Positions 1 through 5,378 of a stretch of 6,741 nucleotides of DNA are shown one piece after another; the stretch's first letter is position 1; each line of letters starts with the position of its first letter. A program made the position numbers and the translations under genes. The notes under the pieces are model-generated. The model did no database searches. It worked only from the letters and a program-made list of their open reading frames with translations, and had not been told where the DNA came from. The DNA lies in assembly GCA_947464585.1 (NCBI GenBank), contig CANHYS010000118.1:1-6741 (forward strand). The letters are read 5' to 3'. Source of the DNA: Planctomycetaceae bacterium (lineage in GTDB: Bacteria > Planctomycetota > Planctomycetia > Pirellulales > UBA1268).

Positions 1-870
1 GAAGCGGCCAGGCTGTCGCAGTGCGGCAACAACCTGAAGCAGTACGCCCTCGGGATGCAGAACTACCACGATGCCCAGGGTGTGCTTCCGCTGGGAACGA
101 GCTATTGGCAATGCATCAACGTGTCGTGGCTGCCTGTCTTGTGGCCGTACATCGAAATGAACGATCTCGCGAGACGGTTCAAGTACGACCAGAATTATTC
201 GGGGTGGCCAAACTCCGGCGCCGCCTCGCAAAGACTGCCGTTGACCATGCCTGTCCCGCTGTACTACTGCCCGAGCGATCGCCCAGGCCTCAGCTGGACC
301 GACCAATGGAACAACACGATCGTCCGATCAAACTACGCGACCAACGGCACCTCCCTCGTCCGGTCCGGTGTCAAATACCGTGGCCCGTTCGTGACGTATT
401 TCGACGGGGCCAAAAGCGATTGCACCGGATCGGGATGGGTTTCATTCGAGGCGCGGGGCTACAAGGGCAAGGAAGCCACCAAGTTCAGGAACATCACCGA
501 CGGACTGTCGAAGACACTGCTCATGTCGGAGCAGAATATACCGACGTCCGCAGAGAATTCCGGCTTGGATGATCCGCGAGGACAGATTCATATCAGTTGG
601 GGCTTTGATACGAGCAACGCGACGCCAAACTCCTCGTTCGACACGGTGGCGAGTTGGTGGACAGGGACTCGGAACTGCGCAAATCTCCCTCCGAGCCTTC
701 CCTGCCAGGCCACGGGCAGCGTGTTCAGCTTTGCCGCCCGCAGCAAGCACCGCACCGGCGTGCAGGCGGCATACGTGGACGGCTCGGTCCAGTTTGTCGC
801 TGATTTCATCGACCTGTCGGTCTGGCAGGCCGCCGGGACGATCAACGGAGGCGAAACGCTGACCCCATGA
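1..870 (+). CDS. DUF1559 pseudopilin-like protein, 5' end missing
   Basis: The reading frame is open from base 1 to the TGA at 868-870, giving 289 codons. The first visible residues (EAARLSQCGNNLKQYALGMQ) match the region just after the pilin-like membrane helix of the complete paralogue at 1653-2693, so about 50 codons lie outside the window. Shared family features are a GWPN segment, YYCPSDRP near codons 88-95, [20 protein letters not shown] and, near the C-terminus, a histidine (codon 748-750) followed nine residues later by DG (778-783). That is the H-X9-DG signature of planctomycete prepilin-processing-associated proteins. The family is known as exported or membrane-anchored with unknown exact function. 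Six cysteines are shared with the downstream paralogue. The stop codon overlaps the start of the next gene (ATGA), so the two are probably translated together. The family call is firm; the role is not known. Confidence 0.93.
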   Translation, partial: EAARLSQCGNNLKQYALGMQNYHDAQGVLPLGTSYWQCINVSWLPVLWPYIEMNDLARRFKYDQNYSGWPNSGAASQRLPLTMPVPLYYCPSDRPGLSWTDQWNNTIVRSNYATNGTSLVRSGVKYRGPFVTYFDGAKSDCTGSGWVSFEARGYKGKEATKFRNITDGLSKTLLMSEQNIPTSAENSGLDDPRGQIHISWGFDTSNATPNSSFDTVASWWTGTRNCANLPPSLPCQATGSVFSFAARSKHRTGVQAAYVDGSVQFVADFIDLSVWQAAGTINGGETLTP

Positions 871-1331
871 AACGACACATCTCGCTCATCCCGTGCCGCT
901 GCTTCGCGATTCGGTTCTCAGCGACGCTGCTGCCGGGCCTCATGCTGATCCTCATGGCGACGGGCTGCGGTTCGTCCAAGCCGACTATGGAGGGCACCGT
1001 GACGCTCGACGGCGTGCCGATCGAGAAGGGCACGATCTTGCTGATGCCAGCCGGCGGCAAGGGACAGCCCGCCGGTGGCGGCATCGAGGCCGGACGCTAC
1101 AACTTCCCGGCCACGCCAGGCACGTTGCAGGTGATCATCAAGGCCAACCGCAAGGACGGCACGATGCCCGATCCCATGAGTCCCGGCAGTGGAACGATGA
1201 TCGATCGCTACGTGAATTACGTGCCGGAGCGCTACAACGAGAAGACCGAACTCACTGTGACGATCAAGCCAGGCCTGAACACGCACGATTTCAAGCTCGA
1301 GGCTGGAGCCCCCCCTGCCGCAGGACGCTAG
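867..1331 (+). CDS. Small transthyretin-like / carboxypeptidase regulatory-like lipoprotein
   Basis: This encodes 154 residues. The N-terminus has basic residues, a hydrophobic stretch and the lipobox-like sequence MATGC with the candidate lipidated cysteine at residue 34. Alanine at position -3 is a weaker lipobox residue than leucine or valine. The mature part begins with a beta-rich pattern (EGTVTLDGVPIEKGTI), then GRYNFPATPGTLQVIIKA, and ends with YVPERYNEKTELTVTIKPG. This is the usual form of the short lipoproteins paired with DUF1559 genes in planctomycetes and resembles a transthyretin / carboxypeptidase regulatory fold. No catalytic motif is visible. The ATG at 867 overlaps the previous stop by 4 bases. 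A GGAGG at 847-851 lies 15 bases upstream, rather far, so translational coupling is likely. The product is probably an envelope lipoprotein; its function is unknown. Confidence 0.88.
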   Translation: MKRHISLIPCRCFAIRFSATLLPGLMLILMATGCGSSKPTMEGTVTLDGVPIEKGTILLMPAGGKGQPAGGGIEAGRYNFPATPGTLQVIIKANRKDGTMPDPMSPGSGTMIDRYVNYVPERYNEKTELTVTIKPGLNTHDFKLEAGAPPAAGR

Positions 1332-1377
1332 GCGACTGACGGTTTCGATCACCGCGAAACCGGACAATCGCGTCGCC
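1331..1377 (+). terminator. Hairpin directly after the first lipoprotein gene
   Basis: An 8-base stem, CGGTTTCG at 1340-1347 and CGAAACCG at 1355-1362, encloses a 7-base loop. An outer pair, GGCGAC at 1331-1336 and GTCGCC at 1372-1377, could extend it. It begins at the last base of the stop codon. There is no T-run after it, so it may be a non-canonical terminator or a 3'-end stabilising structure rather than a classic intrinsic terminator. Confidence 0.45.
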
Positions 1378-1469
1378 TGCACGCCGAGCTTTATTCGCCC
1401 CGCTGCGGAGCAAGCCGTTTCCGAGCCAGGCCAGCGACGAACGCCCCGGAACCCCTGGACACGCATGCG

Positions 1470-1501
1470 AGCGACAACCCGATGTCGCTGCTAACGTTTT
1501 T
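1470..1501 (+). terminator. Candidate intrinsic terminator
   Basis: AGCGACA at 1470-1476 pairs with TGTCGCT at 1483-1489 around a 6-base loop. The stem is followed, after seven bases, by five T at 1497-1501. A second, weaker hairpin (CCGGC at 1502-1506 with GCCGG at 1520-1524) follows and is trailed by another five T at 1529-1533. Together they could end transcription of the first module. The gap between stem and T-run makes this imperfect. Confidence 0.35.
1488..1499 (+). repeat. 12-base intergenic motif CTGCTAACGTTT, copy 1
   Basis: CTGCTAACGTTT overlaps the last bases of the hairpin stem ending at 1489 and lies 153 bases before the GTG at 1653. The identical 12-mer occurs on the minus strand at 5329-5340, also just downstream of a hairpin and upstream of the next gene. 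The function is unknown. Confidence 0.4.
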
Positions 1502-1529
1502 CCGGCAATCCGCTGAAACGCCGGGATAT

Positions 1530-1557
1530 TTTTCACAAATGCAAGTGCTAATGCAAT
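1530..1557 (+). promoter_or_regulatory. Weak sigma70-like promoter candidate for the second module
   Basis: TTTTCA at 1530-1535 and TGCAAT at 1552-1557 each match four of six consensus bases (TTGACA, TATAAT) with a 16-base spacer. They lie in the most AT-rich part of the gap. A start near 1564 would give a leader of about 90 bases. Planctomycete promoters are poorly matched by this consensus, so this is only a candidate. Confidence 0.25.
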
Positions 1558-1639
1558 GTAGGGTGACGGGGGGCTCTCCAGATACAACCTCAGGCCCGTC
1601 TGTAGGCATACATTACGAGTCGCTTTATCGCCCTTGGCC

Positions 1640-1655
1640 GAGGGAACCTCCCGTG
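1640..1655 (+). promoter_or_regulatory. Ribosome binding site that fixes the GTG start of the second DUF1559 gene
   Basis: GAGGGA at 1640-1645 is followed by seven bases and the GTG at 1653-1655. This spacing is ideal, and the start gives a prepilin leader of normal length, unlike the upstream in-frame ATGs at 1482, 1539 and 1548. Confidence 0.65.
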
Positions 1656-2693
1656 ACAACTTCGCTGTTCTCGTGTCATCGCCGCTGCTGGGGTGGCGGG
1701 TATCTTCCGCGCCGAGGGTTCACCCTCGTTGAACTTCTGGTCGTGATCGCGATCATCGGCACGCTTGTCGGCCTGCTCCTGCCCGCCGTGCAGTCGGCCA
1801 GGGAAGCAGCCCGACGATCGACCTGCTCGAACGCGCTCAAGCAGTGGGGGCTGGCCATGAACAGCTACCACGATGTCTACAAGGTTCTGCCACTTGGTGC
1901 CTCATCGTTTCCGTGCGTGCAACAAATTTGGATGCCCGTCCTCTGGCCCTATCTCGAGCAGATCGATTTGGCCAGCAAATACGACTACGATGGGTTAATC
2001 ACCGGCTGGCCGAACGTCACGTCTCCGACGACAAATCCAGTCGGCCCACTGAGTCGCAGGCTGCCGATCTACTACTGCCCGAGTGATCGCCCGAATGCCT
2101 ATTACCGCATGTCGTCGGGAAACAGCTATACGGCACCGCGGCTGAACTACGTGGTCAATTCCACAGTTGTCACGATCGGCGGCACAAAACGTCGAGGGCC
2201 ATTCGCGAAGCGTTACGACAACGACTACACAGGTTGCCAGGGATCCGGGTGGGTGGGGTTCGAACCGCGAGGCTTCGCAGGCAGCAACGCCAGCAAATAC
2301 AAGGACATAACGGACGGGCTTTCGAAGACGCTCCTGATGTCGGAGATCAACGTCTGGTCGGGCGACGACGACCAGACTCCGCCCGTGGATCCGCGGGGCG
2401 TTCACTATTGGTTCGCGTATTTCGACGCCACGATTACTCCAAACTCCTCCTTCGACACCGTGGCGAGTTGGTACACGGGCGCGTCGTACGTCTGCAACAA
2501 CAGCCCCCCGAATCTGCCGTGCCAGGCCATTGGGAATTCGTTCATATTCGCCGCCAGAAGCAAGCACACCGGCGGCGTTCAGGCGGTTACGGCTGATGGC
2601 GCTGTCCAGTTTTTTGCAGATAGCGTGGATGCGGCTGTCTGGCAGGCATTGGGAACCATGAATGGTGGCGAGTCCCTTGGCTTCTCAAATTAG
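1653..2693 (+). CDS. DUF1559 protein with type IV prepilin-like N-terminus
   Basis: From the GTG at 1653 this encodes 346 residues. Residues 1-22 form a basic leader ending PRRG. The prepilin peptidase site lies between G22 and F23, followed by [14 protein letters not shown] with the conserved glutamate at mature position 5 (E27) and a hydrophobic helix to about residue 45. The DUF1559 domain follows, with YYCPSDRP at 141-147, [10 protein letters not shown] at 222-231, [10 protein letters not shown] at 264-273 and H-X9-DG (H305, D315-G316). Cysteines at 58, 88, 142, 195, 281 and 290 match those of the partial paralogue at 1-870. The product is probably processed like a pseudopilin and held in the inner membrane with its domain outside; the precise role of the family is unknown. 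The next gene follows closely, forming a two-gene unit. The start is chosen from the ribosome binding site and leader length. Confidence 0.93.
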   Translation: MTTSLFSCHRRCWGGGYLPRRGFTLVELLVVIAIIGTLVGLLLPAVQSAREAARRSTCSNALKQWGLAMNSYHDVYKVLPLGASSFPCVQQIWMPVLWPYLEQIDLASKYDYDGLITGWPNVTSPTTNPVGPLSRRLPIYYCPSDRPNAYYRMSSGNSYTAPRLNYVVNSTVVTIGGTKRRGPFAKRYDNDYTGCQGSGWVGFEPRGFAGSNASKYKDITDGLSKTLLMSEINVWSGDDDQTPPVDPRGVHYWFAYFDATITPNSSFDTVASWYTGASYVCNNSPPNLPCQAIGNSFIFAARSKHTGGVQAVTADGAVQFFADSVDAAVWQALGTMNGGESLGFSN

Positions 2694-2706
2694 GACCGAC
2701 GAAGTG
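2691..2706 (+). promoter_or_regulatory. Ribosome binding site for the second lipoprotein gene, overlapping a stop codon
   Basis: TAGGA at 2691-2695 includes the TAG stop of the DUF1559 gene and stands eight bases before the GTG at 2704. A rival ATG at 2662 has GGGA at 2651-2654 seven bases before it, but would overlap the previous gene by 32 bases and give a long, partly acidic signal peptide. Confidence 0.45.
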
Positions 2707-3162
2707 GCAAACCGTGATTCTTCTGGATCCGTGGGCGTGATCGCGTTGGCCCGGGGGGTCATCGGCGGGCTGGTCCTGGCGCCGCTTCTCGTATCTGGCT
2801 GCGGCACCAGCAGGCCGGTCGTCGAAGGAACGATCACCCTCGACGGAATTCCCGTTCGCAAGGGGGCGATCCAGTTGAAACCGGTGGACGGCAAGGGACA
2901 GACCGCGGGCACCGGCGTGGTCGACGGTCGGTATCGGATGGAGGCATCCCCAGGAACGATGAAGGTGATCGTCAACTGGCCGCAGGCCAACGGCAAGATG
3001 ATGGATCCCGGCGGAAGCGGTCAGATGGTCGACCGCTACGTGGAGTCGGTGCCGCCGAAATACAACGACAAATCCGAACTCACGGTCACGGTAAAGCCCG
3101 GCGTGAACAAGCATGACTTCAGTCTCGAAGGCAGCACTCTTTCCGCGGCCGACAAGAAGTAG
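2704..3162 (+). CDS. Small transthyretin-like / carboxypeptidase regulatory-like lipoprotein, second copy
   Basis: From the GTG at 2704 this encodes 152 residues. A hydrophobic signal sequence ends in the good lipobox LVSGC, with C33 as the lipidated residue; in the paralogue at 867-1331 it is C34. The mature part (VEGTITLDGIPVRKGAI, DGRYRMEASPGTMKVIV, SVPPKYNDKSELTVTVKPG) follows the same order as the first copy and keeps the Y/V-P-x-x-YN motif and the closing KPGxNxHDF. It is probably a beta-sandwich envelope lipoprotein of unknown function, produced with the DUF1559 protein encoded just upstream. Alternative starts are ATG 2662 and GTG 2731; the latter gives a 23-residue signal peptide but has a poor ribosome binding site. 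The gene converges on the minus-strand genes and ends only 18 bases before the remnant at 3181. Confidence 0.86.
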   Translation: MANRDSSGSVGVIALARGVIGGLVLAPLLVSGCGTSRPVVEGTITLDGIPVRKGAIQLKPVDGKGQTAGTGVVDGRYRMEASPGTMKVIVNWPQANGKMMDPGGSGQMVDRYVESVPPKYNDKSELTVTVKPGVNKHDFSLEGSTLSAADKK

Positions 3163-3205
3163 CGTCATGGGCGTCATTCGTCAGGACGAGCGACCGTACA
3201 GCCGT

Positions 3206-3261
3206 GCGTAGAGAGCCTCGTGCTCGGCGGCCATCCGATCCGCCGTGTGCCGGGCGAGCGA
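3206..3261 (-). repeat. Direct repeat, left copy (56 bases)
   Basis: 53 of 56 bases match 5404-5459 in the same orientation; the mismatches are at 3236, 3241 and 3253. The first 30 bases (3206-3235) are identical. With the right copy it flanks the thioredoxin/DUF3863 gene. Confidence 0.9.
3225..3245. terminator. GC-rich hairpin between convergent genes, possible weak terminator
   Basis: CGGCGG at 3225-3230 pairs with CCGCCG at 3240-3245 around a 9-base loop. It lies inside the remnant and downstream of both convergent genes. One of the differences from the intact copy (C at 3241, A in the glycosyltransferase gene) completes the stem. There is no T-run, so a terminator role is a guess. Confidence 0.2.
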
Positions 3262-3272
3262 CTCTGCGTGGT

Positions 3273-5147
3273 CTATTCCTCGTCCGCCTCCGGATACCAC
3301 TTCAGGATCCGCTGTTGCTCCTCCGGCGGCAGTGAGGAAAAGCTTCGAGCCCGATCCTGCGGCCGGCTTTCCTTCTGATTGACCAGGTCCATCAAGTCCC
3401 AGTGGGCATCCACGACGTTGCCGCTGGGCTCCCGGTAGGGCTGGCCATAGCGGGTGTAATCCATCACTCGGAGCGGCCCCCGCTCCTTCCAGTTGCGGCT
3501 CGTCGCAAACCGGAAGTCTCTGTTGAAGTACCAGCGGATTTCCATCTCGGGCTGGAACAGGTCGGCGCGATGGTGGTACCGGGGGTTGATCCGCCTGCAC
3601 TCCTCGAGATCGGGCATCATGCCATTCCCCCGCTCCACGAATTGCAGATTGATTCGACCGTTGTCCGGGTTGTGCCGTCTCCAGAGTTCGCCGAACTCAC
3701 CCAGCGTCAGCATCTGGGTGTCCGGGTATTTCGCCTGAATGGCCTTCAGCCAGTTGGGAAGATAGTCCGGCTTGATCCAGTTGAAGATGCTCAGTTCCCA
3801 GATGTCGGGCACGAAGCCGTAGCCGTTGCGATTCACGGCCTCGTCATTGAAGTGCACGTCCGTGACGTGCATCATTTCCTTCAGTCCATAAGCCTCGCCG
3901 AGGCCATAACCGCCATTGGTTTCGAGCGGCCCCACGCCGTCACGGCTTCCACCGCCATTGTTGCGGGCGGCGAAGAAATCGACCGACCAGCCATCGACAT
4001 TCACGACATCCAGGAAATCGGCATCCCCTCGCGAGCCCTGGGCGGGCTTGAGGTAGTGTTCCTTGCTCGGATAGTACGGGTAGATGATGCCACCGTCACC
4101 GCCCTGGCCATCAACGTTGAACTGGCTCCAGATCTGCCCTTGGACGACATGGATGCCTTCGCTCTCGGCCAGGTATTTCATCACCTCCACCGACATGATT
4201 CCGGCGATGACGGACCGTGGCCGGTATCCGTTTCCGACCATTTCCGAGACCAAGGCCAGCCCGTCGTGCAGATCCTTTTTGGACTGCTCGGTGGTATTGA
4301 ACTTGTCTTCGAAATAAACGCCCGGCCAGAAGGTGATTTCGTCGCCATATTCCTTGTGGAATTGCCTCATCAGGCCGCGCAGCTCGACATAGTTGGCGGA
4401 TTGCGCGTTGAGCGCGTGCCAACTCCAGCCCCAGGTCATCCGTGCCCCGGGAAAGCTTTCGGCCAGGGCGGATCGCATCTTCAAGGCCACCGCGGAGGTA
4501 TGCATGTGCTCTTCCGTGTAGGTGCCATGTGAACAGGCTCGCGTGTTCTCCCAGATGTGGGCGCGAATCCCGGTCATGAAGACGAGATACCGGCCCTCCA
4601 GGCGGTCCTGCGAGAAGACCGGCGGCGGCGGGGCGGCATGGGTCTTCTCTGGGGTGAACGCCTTGTCGAGGAGCTGCACTTCGGAGTATTTCAGCCGCCC
4701 CTCCTGAGGTGCCTTGGCGATGATCGTCCGGATGTCCTCGATGAACGCCCCGATCGTTGTGGGGCGGGTGGAGAGTTCGCCGATCCGCAAGCCGTCGGCA
4801 TTCGTGAGGATCAAGGCATGCGCATGAACGATGTTCAAGGGTTCGAGAATACGTGACTTCTTCCATCGTTCCTCGGGCGAGTCAGTCCGTACTTCGGGCA
4901 CCTGCGTGCAGACCAGGTTCTCCCCGGCGAACGTGACGAACTCCGGCTGCGAGCACACGGTCTGAAGGAACTCTTTGCAATCCTTGCAGTCGGAAGGATC
5001 CCCGACGAACACGAGCATCGGCTTGCGGATCTCCTTAGCCCGCTGGGCTGCGGCCTCGTAGGGCAGATGCCATGGGAAATCCTCGGCAACGACGCACCGT
5101 TGGAAGCTCCAGAGGGCAAAGATGGCAAGAATCGTTTTCGACAGCAT
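3273..5147 (-). CDS. Exported thioredoxin-like / DUF3863-like fusion protein
   Basis: This encodes 624 residues from the ATG at 5147. Residues 1-21 form a signal peptide (MLSKTILAIFALW, cleavage likely after VVA). Residues 22-145 look like a thioredoxin fold of the Thioredoxin_7 type: KPMLVFVGDPSDCKDC with CxxC at C54/C57, then a strand and turn ALILTNADG. Histidine 110 stands where the cis-proline is expected. A proline-rich linker (AAPPPPV, 171-177) leads to a large domain with GIRAHIWENTRACSHG, MTWGWSWHALNAQSANYVEL, DEITFWPGVYFED, GDGGIIYPYYPSKEHYLKPAQ split by aromatic residues, and VVNVDGWSVDFFAARN. From memory this resembles DUF3863 (with DUF3864), known from Bacteroidetes proteins with a glycoside hydrolase/deacetylase-like structure. 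The function is unproven. The protein is probably periplasmic. A GGGAG at 5155-5159 lies 7 bases before this ATG and 4 before the adjacent ATG at 5150. The upstream ATG at 5276 would hide the signal peptide. It follows the glycosyltransferase gene on the same strand after 231 bases. Confidence 0.85.
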   Translation of the reverse strand: MLSKTILAIFALWSFQRCVVAEDFPWHLPYEAAAQRAKEIRKPMLVFVGDPSDCKDCKEFLQTVCSQPEFVTFAGENLVCTQVPEVRTDSPEERWKKSRILEPLNIVHAHALILTNADGLRIGELSTRPTTIGAFIEDIRTIIAKAPQEGRLKYSEVQLLDKAFTPEKTHAAPPPPVFSQDRLEGRYLVFMTGIRAHIWENTRACSHGTYTEEHMHTSAVALKMRSALAESFPGARMTWGWSWHALNAQSANYVELRGLMRQFHKEYGDEITFWPGVYFEDKFNTTEQSKKDLHDGLALVSEMVGNGYRPRSVIAGIMSVEVMKYLAESEGIHVVQGQIWSQFNVDGQGGDGGIIYPYYPSKEHYLKPAQGSRGDADFLDVVNVDGWSVDFFAARNNGGGSRDGVGPLETNGGYGLGEAYGLKEMMHVTDVHFNDEAVNRNGYGFVPDIWELSIFNWIKPDYLPNWLKAIQAKYPDTQMLTLGEFGELWRRHNPDNGRINLQFVERGNGMMPDLEECRRINPRYHHRADLFQPEMEIRWYFNRDFRFATSRNWKERGPLRVMDYTRYGQPYREPSGNVVDAHWDLMDLVNQKESRPQDRARSFSSLPPEEQQRILKWYPEADEE

Positions 5148-5328
5148 CATCGGGCTCCCGCGGGGAATGACTGATCGACGCAAGAGGAGGTGCGACGCTT
5201 GTGGGCGACCGGCAGTTTTCCTCGCGGCCGCCTGCACGGCTGCATGATGCAACGCAATCCTGCTCGGACGATGCATTGTGCCGGAAACGCGGCTCCCTCC
5301 TAGGAGTCTCGCTCCAGCATTTGCATCG

Positions 5329-5340
5329 AAACGTTAGCAG
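5329..5340 (-). repeat. 12-base intergenic motif CTGCTAACGTTT, copy 2
   Basis: On the minus strand this is identical to 1488-1499. It follows the hairpin at 5346-5363 and lies 181 bases before the start at 5147. A nearby AAATGC follows the motif in both copies. Confidence 0.4.
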
Positions 5341-5345
5341 TTGGG

Positions 5346-5363
5346 CCCCGGCGCGAGCCGGGG
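5346..5363 (-). terminator. Strong GC hairpin after the glycosyltransferase gene
   Basis: CCCCGGC (5346-5352) pairs with GCCGGGG (5357-5363) around a 4-base loop, 15 bases downstream of the glycosyltransferase stop. Two GGGCCCC copies (5343-5349, 5369-5375) overlap or flank it. No T-run follows on the minus strand, so termination is only likely, not certain. Confidence 0.4.
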
Positions 5364-5378
5364 GGATCGGGCCCCGCG

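Larger units (their letters stand above)
1332..1652 (+). other. Non-coding gap between the two DUF1559/lipoprotein modules
   Basis: These 321 bases separate two co-directional modules. The frame of the next gene stays open back to an ATG at 1482, but the peptide from 1482 to 1652 has no family similarity and would put about 79 residues before the prepilin cleavage site, so I treat it as non-coding. The gap holds three hairpins (1340-1362, 1470-1489, 1502-1524), two short T-runs (1497-1501, 1529-1533), a weak promoter candidate (1530-1557) and the ribosome binding site of the next gene (1640-1645). I see no RNA gene or known riboswitch. Confidence 0.6.
3181..3261 (-). pseudogene. Remnant of a glycosyltransferase 3' end
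   Basis: Read on the minus strand, this stretch ends in TGA (3183-3181) and encodes SLARHTADRMAAEHEALYA plus seven further residues. It corresponds to residues 414-439 of the glycosyltransferase at 5379-6698 (SLARHTADQMAAEHEALYA and seven residues), in the same frame and with the stop at the same distance. At DNA level 3206-3261 and 5404-5459 differ at 3 of 56 positions. The last 22 bases before the stop match at only about half of the positions. Similarity stops abruptly at 3262, eleven bases downstream of the TAG of the thioredoxin/DUF3863 gene. No start codon or glycosyltransferase domain remains, so it cannot be functional alone. It is best read as what is left of a second glycosyltransferase copy or as a duplicated gene end. 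Confidence 0.75.
5148..5378 (-). other. Spacer between the glycosyltransferase and thioredoxin/DUF3863 genes
   Basis: These 231 bases hold the glycosyltransferase 3' hairpin (5346-5363), the second copy of the CTGCTAACGTTT motif (5329-5340), a perfect 10-base palindrome CTCCTAGGAG (5297-5306) and the ribosome binding site GGGAG (5155-5159). An AGGAGG read on the minus strand within the palindrome region is 19 bases from the ATG at 5276, too far to support that start. I cannot name a convincing promoter. Confidence 0.55.

Noticed and set aside
918..1466. Minus-strand 182-codon frame over the first lipoprotein gene
   Set aside because: It is a shadow frame opposite a lipoprotein gene supported by lipobox, motifs and a paralogue.
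3162..3177. Short direct repeat GCGTCAT-GG-GCGTCAT after the second lipoprotein gene
   Set aside because: Seven-base repeats are common by chance, and no structure or attachment-site context supports it.
3181..3600. 139-codon minus-strand frame as a real gene
   Set aside because: Only its last 26-27 codons have homology (glycosyltransferase tail). The rest overlaps the thioredoxin/DUF3863 gene out of frame.
3402..4532. Long plus-strand open frame (376 codons) opposite the thioredoxin/DUF3863 gene
   Set aside because: It is antisense to a gene with a signal peptide and recognisable domain motifs. Its peptide shows no domain pattern and is explained by GC-rich codon bias leaving the opposite strand open.
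5148..5276. N-terminal extension of the thioredoxin/DUF3863 protein to the ATG at 5276
   Set aside because: It would bury a clear signal peptide behind 43 residues of unremarkable sequence. The ATGs at 5150/5147 have a well-placed GGGAG.
5297..5306. Perfect palindrome CTCCTAGGAG as an operator
   Set aside because: A single 10-base palindrome in GC-rich DNA is expected by chance, and no regulator gene or second copy is present.
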